Source: Candidatus Woesearchaeota archaeon (GTDB lineage: Archaea > Nanobdellota > Nanobdellia > Woesearchaeales > WJKV01). From it: 17,778 nucleotides of DNA. Of the stretch, positions 13,316-17,778 are shown piece after piece. The stretch lies in assembly GCA_014728875.1 (NCBI GenBank), contig WJKV01000115.1:1-17778 (forward strand). The letters are read 5' to 3'. A program made the translations under genes and the position numbers. Under the pieces are notes generated by a model. The model saw only the letters and a list, made by a program, of their open reading frames with translations. It was not told the DNA's origin and did no database searches. How positions within the stretch are numbered: the first letter of the stretch is position 1; every line of letters begins with the position of its first letter.

Positions 13316-13747
13316 TTAAAAAAATTTTCTTAAATAATAGTTCTTTGAAGGAACATAATCCATTCTTGAATATAAACTTATTGCAGGCTTTCTTTCTTTC
13401 TGTGTTGCAAGGAACATTTGTTTTGCCTTTCTCTTTTTTGCAATCTTTTCCAGTTCCAGGATCAATTTTTTAGCAATGCCTTTTCTTCTATGTTTTTTTG
13501 AAGTAACTAATTCATGGATCCAGAACACATAACCTCTTGCCCACAAAGCATAACACAAACCTCCTGATGCATAACCTACAACTTCTTTATTTTCTATAGC
13601 AACAATGTCAAAAGAATCCTTTAATTTCAAGCTTTGTTCATAGCTTTTCTTAATTGCCGCTTTATCTTTTTTATTCTTTGTAGATAATTGTAATAATAAC
13701 TCAAAAATTTCCTTAAAATCCTCTTTTTTTGCCTTTCTTATTATCAT
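13316..13747 (-). CDS. GNAT-family N-acetyltransferase
   Basis: A compact 143-residue acetyltransferase using acetyl-CoA. The N-terminus MIIRKAKKEDFKEIFELL is the usual GNAT start. The acetyl-CoA pyrophosphate loop is KHRRKGIAKKLI at about residues 84-95, preceded by the strand FWIHELVT. The C-terminus SLYSRMDYVPSKNYYL is the typical 'GF/Y' end block. Its ATG overlaps the stop of gatE (ATGA at 13744-13747), so the two genes are translationally coupled, and threonine synthase follows after 15 bases. The substrate is unknown: protein or ribosomal N-terminus, amino acid and tRNA-linked groups are all possible. Confidence 0.85.
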   Translation of the reverse strand: MIIRKAKKEDFKEIFELLLQLSTKNKKDKAAIKKSYEQSLKLKDSFDIVAIENKEVVGYASGGLCYALWARGYVFWIHELVTSKKHRRKGIAKKLILELEKIAKKRKAKQMFLATQKERKPAISLYSRMDYVPSKNYYLRKFF

Positions 13748-15198
13748 TGGTTCAACAGCTTCTTTAATATTTCGCTTATTTTCTTTCCTTCTGCTTTTCC
13801 TTTGAACTTCTTCATTGCCATGCCCATCAATGCGCCGAAGGTATTGCTCTTGTTCTCTTCTATTATCCTCTTTATTCCTTTTTCCAGTTCTTCGTCGCTA
13901 ATCAAGACAAACTGTTCTATTATATTCTCTAGATCCTTCAGTTTTTTGATCTCAGGAATCTTCTTCAAGATATCAACTACACTGTCTTTTCCGATCTTTC
14001 CTTTGTCCAATGCCTCAAAGATCTTCTCTAGATGCTCTTTTTCTATTTTGTCTATATCTACCTTATGCTTTCGTTTTAGTTCCTTTAGTGTGGGCAGTAT
14101 TGTTTCTGCTATGAACGCGGCCTTCACATTCTTGTATTTTTCAACGAATTCAAAGAACAGGTCTGCCATGTGCTCTCTGCTTATCAATTTGGCAAGATCC
14201 TTTCCTACCCCTAACTTTTCGATCCTTTCTGCTTTTTCTTCGATAAGTTCAACTTTTTCAACAGACGAAAGATCAGGAGTTATAGGTGCAATGTCTGTCT
14301 CAGGATACATCCTTGATGCTCCCGGCATGGGTCTCATAAATTCTGTAGTCCCGTCCGGCAGAGCTTTCCTGACATGCGGCTCTATTTTTTTCTTTTTCTT
14401 CATCTCATTAAGCTGCCTTTCAACTTCATTCTCAATCACTTTAGGAATGGTCCTCAGGTCCTGGAAACCCTTAATCTCGACTCTTGGATGGCCTTTGATG
14501 CTGACATTCACGTCCTGCCTTACGCTTCCGATTCCTCTGATGGTCTTGCCTGTGCTTTTCATTACCATACCTATCTTTTCTGCAACCTCTTTTGCATGGT
14601 CCGGATACTTGATGTCAGGCCCTGTGCCCACTTCTATTAATGGGACCCCCAGCCTGTCCAGGTTCCATTTGATTGTTTCTTTTGTTTCTTCTAGTTTTTG
14701 TGCAGCTTCTTCTTCAAGACAGATTACATCAATCCTGACTTTGCCTTTGCTTGTTTCAATATATCCGTCAGTCGCAACCAATGCAGTCCGCTGGAAACCG
14801 CTGACATTGCTTCCGTCAACAACTGTTTTTCTCATGACCTGTATTTCATCTATTATTTTTGCGTTCAGCATCAGGGCAACCTGCAATGCAACCTGCAGAG
14901 CCTCTCTATTCAAAGATCTTGGCGGTTCGTCGTCCAGTTCTATTTCGCATACACAATCAGAATCTCCAGTATAGACCTGTCTCTTGTGTTTTGCCATCTC
15001 GAACTCTGCTGCGATATCCACCCCGCCCATTTCGCCTGCAGCCGCCCGCAGTTGCCTTTCTACTTCTATGTCCTTTTTCTTGCCTCTTACCCTGCTGGGA
15101 CAATTGCAGAACAATTTGTGGCCGGCGATCTGTTGGTGCAGTTCTAGACCGCATTTGAAACCCAAACCTTCATAATAATGCTTTAGCCTGTCTGTCAT
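13744..15198 (-). CDS. gatE: Glu-tRNA(Gln) amidotransferase subunit E lacking the GAD insertion
   Basis: GatE pairs with GatD to turn Glu-tRNA(Gln) into Gln-tRNA(Gln) in archaea. The GatE form (rather than GatB) is shown by CGLELHQQ near the start and KLFCNCP. The Cys pairs CNC and CVC (about residues 31/33 and 82/84) match the zinc-binding positions of the GatB/GatE core. KTVVDGSNVSGFQRTALVA, EVGTGPDI, SVRQDVNVS, VEIKG and PDGTTEFMRPMPGASRMYPETD form the conserved cradle. The C-terminal helical and YqeY-like tail (about 390-484) is present. Usual GatE is about 600-630 residues; this one is 484 because the AspRS-like GAD domain normally found after VEIKG-x-QRQL is replaced by about 15 residues (KKKKKIEPHV). 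The frame is open to a TTG at 15207 with GAGG upstream, but ATG at 15198 lies 27 bases below the TATA box and is preferred. Confidence 0.88.
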   Translation of the reverse strand: MTDRLKHYYEGLGFKCGLELHQQIAGHKLFCNCPSRVRGKKKDIEVERQLRAAAGEMGGVDIAAEFEMAKHKRQVYTGDSDCVCEIELDDEPPRSLNREALQVALQVALMLNAKIIDEIQVMRKTVVDGSNVSGFQRTALVATDGYIETSKGKVRIDVICLEEEAAQKLEETKETIKWNLDRLGVPLIEVGTGPDIKYPDHAKEVAEKIGMVMKSTGKTIRGIGSVRQDVNVSIKGHPRVEIKGFQDLRTIPKVIENEVERQLNEMKKKKKIEPHVRKALPDGTTEFMRPMPGASRMYPETDIAPITPDLSSVEKVELIEEKAERIEKLGVGKDLAKLISREHMADLFFEFVEKYKNVKAAFIAETILPTLKELKRKHKVDIDKIEKEHLEKIFEALDKGKIGKDSVVDILKKIPEIKKLKDLENIIEQFVLISDEELEKGIKRIIEENKSNTFGALMGMAMKKFKGKAEGKKISEILKKLLNQ

Positions 15199-15220
15199 AC
15201 CAATCAAAACCGTTTCCTCA

Positions 15221-15230
15221 TTTATATATA
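15221..15230 (-). promoter_or_regulatory. TATA box for the gatE operon
   Basis: The minus strand shows TATATATAAA with centre near 15225, about 27 bases upstream of the ATG at 15198. This favours a leaderless ATG start over the upstream TTG. Confidence 0.6.
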
Positions 15231-15240
15231 TTTTGCCCTA

Positions 15241-15253
15241 TTATGCAGCATAA
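15241..15253. promoter_or_regulatory. Palindrome between divergent promoters
   Basis: TTATGC-a-GCATAA is a perfect 6-1-6 inverted repeat sitting between the TATA box of gatE (minus) and that of the large unknown gene (plus). Its place suggests an operator for one or both genes; this is inference. Confidence 0.5.
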
Positions 15254-15254
15254 G

Positions 15255-15297
15255 TTATAAATATTCAATATAATTCTCACTTTTGAATTTGGAGGGA
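15255..15297 (+). promoter_or_regulatory. Promoter and ribosome-binding site of the large unknown gene
   Basis: TTATAAAT (15255-15262) is a likely TATA box; transcription would begin near 15286. GGAGGGAGA (15291-15299) is a good Shine-Dalgarno 3-5 bases before the ATG at 15303. Confidence 0.55.
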
Positions 15298-15302
15298 GAT
15301 TA

Positions 15303-17778
15303 ATGGATATTCCAATTGAAGCTGGCGAAAAGGATCTGTTGATAAGGCCGAGCAAAGGCACAATCCATTCTATAGACGATGTTAAAGGTTTGAGAGGCGA
15401 AGATCTATGGCTGGCAATTAGGGAAGCTCATGATCCCAGCTATCACAAGCAAATAGATGCAGCCTTTATGTATATGTATGATGGGGATGTCGCCAAAGTG
15501 GAGGAATTTGTTGTTGCAAAGAGGTATCTTAGAAGGCCCGCGCTTGATGACTTGGCAGAAGAAGTCGAGGAACTGAGAAAGGCTTCTATGGCGCATGGCA
15601 AGCTAAGAAAAAAGACCATGAACATCGAAGAGGCATTGAAAGCAAAAGAAGGAGCAAGGCCGAGGCAAAGGCTGTTAAGATTGCAGAAACAGCAGGAAAA
15701 AGAAATTTCTCAAAGATTCTCAAAGTCTGTTAAATCCACCCATATAGGCCAGGTTAAAAGAACAATCTTAAAACTGGGCACTTATGAGATTCTGCCGATT
15801 CTTGAATCTATGCAACCTATAAGGATCTACGATCAGAAATTCGTCGACAGGTTAAATAATAGATTGAAAGAAAAAGGAATTAGGACTGATGAATCTGGGC
15901 CTGAAGACGTGCCGGATTCTTGTGAGATCTGTTCAGGAGATGTTTCAAGGCACTCAGTCACATTGCAAGAGATTTTAGAGGATGGAAGCTTTGGTTCTGG
16001 AAACTTGTATGTAGGAAAGGGCTGTGCGATTACTTTATTCTGGTTATTTAATGTTAAGGAGCATGAGAGGAAAATCAGACAGGTACAGAAGAGAGTTAAG
16101 GATTACAGGCAAGGTGATGATGAAGAATGGAACGAATATGTTATGCTGAAAGACCAGAAACAGTTGGAGACGATCGTGTCTGATGATGTGAGGGTAAAGA
16201 TCGAGGAAGACAAAAAATTACAATTGGAAGAAGCGTACAGGCGAAAGCTCCTTGATTTTTTGGAAGAGATACACGAACAACAAAAGGACGATCCCGACCT
16301 AACAAGAATTTTGTGGTCAATGCAGAGGAGCGGCGGTTATTTAGGTTTCTTCAAAGACATTATGGACGATTTGGAACCAGAAGAATTGAGGATATACAAA
16401 AAGATGGTATATGGACAGATATTAGAGGATTGGGAGATGGCCGTCATGTATCATCGTTATGCTAATGAAAAGAGATTCAGCAAGGAAAGATACGCAGGAG
16501 GGATCATAGATGATGTGTTATACCTTATTGAAAATGACATTGTAAGCGCAACTGCATTCGGTCAGGCCAGGAAAGCAGCCGTGCTGGCAGACTTGACCAA
16601 CAAGAAAAAAGCAGGCATAACCTCTAATGAAATGAAGATAATCTCTAAAAGTATTAAAGGACTTCTTGGAAAGAGAAAAGAAGAGCATTTGAAATCTGAT
16701 GCGGGATATTCTGGAGATCCTATCGAACAGATTCTTGATTTGCTTATGGAGTATGATGCAGACAGGCTAAGGGATGAGGATAGCAAGACCCTGCCTGTGC
16801 AAGAATCAAAGTTAATCAGAGTTTATCATGAGAGATATTTTACTGCACAGGCTGCAGTAGAAAGAAATGAACAAAAGAAACGCGAATTGATACGTGCTAA
16901 TATGTATTCTGCAGACAGCATCCAGGAACGCCGTTTCATGCTGGAAGAGATGCTGACTTTAGCAAGGAAAATAAACATACAAAGAAAGTACGCAGAGCAC
17001 GGCCCTTTCACAGACCAAAAGAAAGAATTCCTCTTGTGGGAAGATTGCAGGGAAGAGTTTGTAACGAAATTGGGCATACCTGAATTGAGCGACATGAGCA
17101 GTCCGGATTTTTTGATAGAATTTCTGACCAAAGCAGCATATCCACAGGATCTATCATATTACATTAAATACCAAGAATTGAGATGTAATCATTTGCTCCC
17201 AAAAAAAGAAGTTAAGCCTGGTCTTGCTGCTTATTTAGAAAACGGTCTAGTCCCTAAAGAACTATTGCAGGGGAAAAATATTTCCAAACTAAGAACTATG
17301 TTTAAGATATTGCGGCAAAAAGGTTTCAGGGCCATATCTGAGATGGGTGAACACGAACGGACTAAACTGCTGGAAAATATTGACATTATTGCAAAGCACC
17401 AAGATTACAATTTGATTATTTCCATGCCGAGAATAGAAAAATTCGGCAAGTATCTTAATGGTATCGAGGATTGTAAAGTCTTTAGGAAAGAAGAGATCGA
17501 AGATGTAAATAAAACAGCTGCTGCGATCAAACGTCTTGATCTGACAGAATCGCAAAGAGATGCTTTGACAGAACAAGTAGCGGCGTTAATGAACTTTGAA
17601 GATGCGAAAGTATTGAGTCTTGAAAAGACCGCCCGCATGTCATTATATGATAACTACCGTTTTATTGATTATGATCCGTTAGAAGCAAGCAAACGCAGGT
17701 CGCCAAAAAAACAAGGCGCATTTAGAAACGCAGAGCTTCCTGTATTGGAATATTATGATCCTGCGAGCTTGGATATAC
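15303..17778 (+). CDS. Large helical protein of unknown function (runs off the window)
   Basis: The frame stays open from the ATG at 15303 to the window edge: 825 codons without a stop, so the gene is truncated by the window and the true length is unknown. I recognise no family. It is mostly charged helix. The only striking site is a possible metal-binding cluster, C207-x2-C210 (SCEICSGD), H217 and C241 (GKGC), inside the only glycine-rich stretch (GSFGSGNLYVGKGC). No signal peptide or membrane segment is seen; the start MDIPIEAGEKDLL looks cytoplasmic. It has a clear ribosome-binding site and its own promoter, divergent from gatE. Codon use looks like the neighbours, with no sign of recent transfer. 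Confidence 0.8.
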   Translation, partial: MDIPIEAGEKDLLIRPSKGTIHSIDDVKGLRGEDLWLAIREAHDPSYHKQIDAAFMYMYDGDVAKVEEFVVAKRYLRRPALDDLAEEVEELRKASMAHGKLRKKTMNIEEALKAKEGARPRQRLLRLQKQQEKEISQRFSKSVKSTHIGQVKRTILKLGTYEILPILESMQPIRIYDQKFVDRLNNRLKEKGIRTDESGPEDVPDSCEICSGDVSRHSVTLQEILEDGSFGSGNLYVGKGCAITLFWLFNVKEHERKIRQVQKRVKDYRQGDDEEWNEYVMLKDQKQLETIVSDDVRVKIEEDKKLQLEEAYRRKLLDFLEEIHEQQKDDPDLTRILWSMQRSGGYLGFFKDIMDDLEPEELRIYKKMVYGQILEDWEMAVMYHRYANEKRFSKERYAGGIIDDVLYLIENDIVSATAFGQARKAAVLADLTNKKKAGITSNEMKIISKSIKGLLGKRKEEHLKSDAGYSGDPIEQILDLLMEYDADRLRDEDSKTLPVQESKLIRVYHERYFTAQAAVERNEQKKRELIRANMYSADSIQERRFMLEEMLTLARKINIQRKYAEHGPFTDQKKEFLLWEDCREEFVTKLGIPELSDMSSPDFLIEFLTKAAYPQDLSYYIKYQELRCNHLLPKKEVKPGLAAYLENGLVPKELLQGKNISKLRTMFKILRQKGFRAISEMGEHERTKLLENIDIIAKHQDYNLIISMPRIEKFGKYLNGIEDCKVFRKEEIEDVNKTAAAIKRLDLTESQRDALTEQVAALMNFEDAKVLSLEKTARMSLYDNYRFIDYDPLEASKRRSPKKQGAFRNAELPVLEYYDPASLDI

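Noticed and set aside
13802..14974. A 390-codon plus-strand frame opposite gatE, serine-rich
   Set aside because: The opposite strand carries the clearly conserved gatE; this frame has no family features and is a shadow.
1..17778. CRISPR array, rRNA genes or insertion sequences
   Set aside because: No regularly spaced direct repeats, no rRNA-like stretch, and no transposase-like frame were seen.

Overview
The window reads as a piece of a small archaeal genome, most likely from the DPANN group (Woesearchaeota/Pacearchaeota-like; this placement is inference). The direct signs are archaeal TATA boxes 27-28 nt upstream of start codons (leaderless genes), a GatE-type glutamyl-tRNA(Gln) amidotransferase subunit (GatE is archaea-specific), short intergenic gaps, and a split NFACT/RqcH-like gene.

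Layout. 1-1757: a truncated NFACT (RqcH family) gene converges on a KdsC-like HAD phosphatase. 1837-8325: four minus-strand genes for exported proteins. Read 5' to 3' on the minus strand they are a glycine-rich protein with a beta-barrel-like strand pattern, a secreted protein with a Pro-Gly-Glu-Gln linker, a four-PKD-domain surface protein, and a membrane-anchored protein with three Ig-like domains. The first three are close enough for one operon; the fourth has its own promoter, which resembles the operon promoter. 8479-10331: a tRNA-Trp (minus), two consecutive coiled-coil genes (plus) and a tRNA-Arg(CCU). The region after the tRNA-Arg carries a second copy of its 3' end and two hairpins. 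10544-11029: a small, very basic, probably DNA-binding protein with two YLYF-type repeats and a Lys/Arg/Thr tail. 11106-12179: a MurG-like GT-B glycosyltransferase. 12182-15198 (minus): the operon gatE - GNAT acetyltransferase - threonine synthase. 15303 to the window end (plus): a long open frame of at least 825 codons that I do not recognise.

How it fits together. Much of the window concerns the cell surface (four exported proteins, a glycosyltransferase, and a KdsC-like phosphatase typical of acidic-sugar pathways). The rest is translation (tRNAs, GatE, NFACT), chromatin-like packaging and amino-acid metabolism. The observations most worth following are the beta-barrel-like protein in an archaeal setting with its shared promoter architecture, the GatE that lacks the GAD insertion, the NFACT protein that stops before its NFACT-R domain, and the large unknown protein at the right edge.
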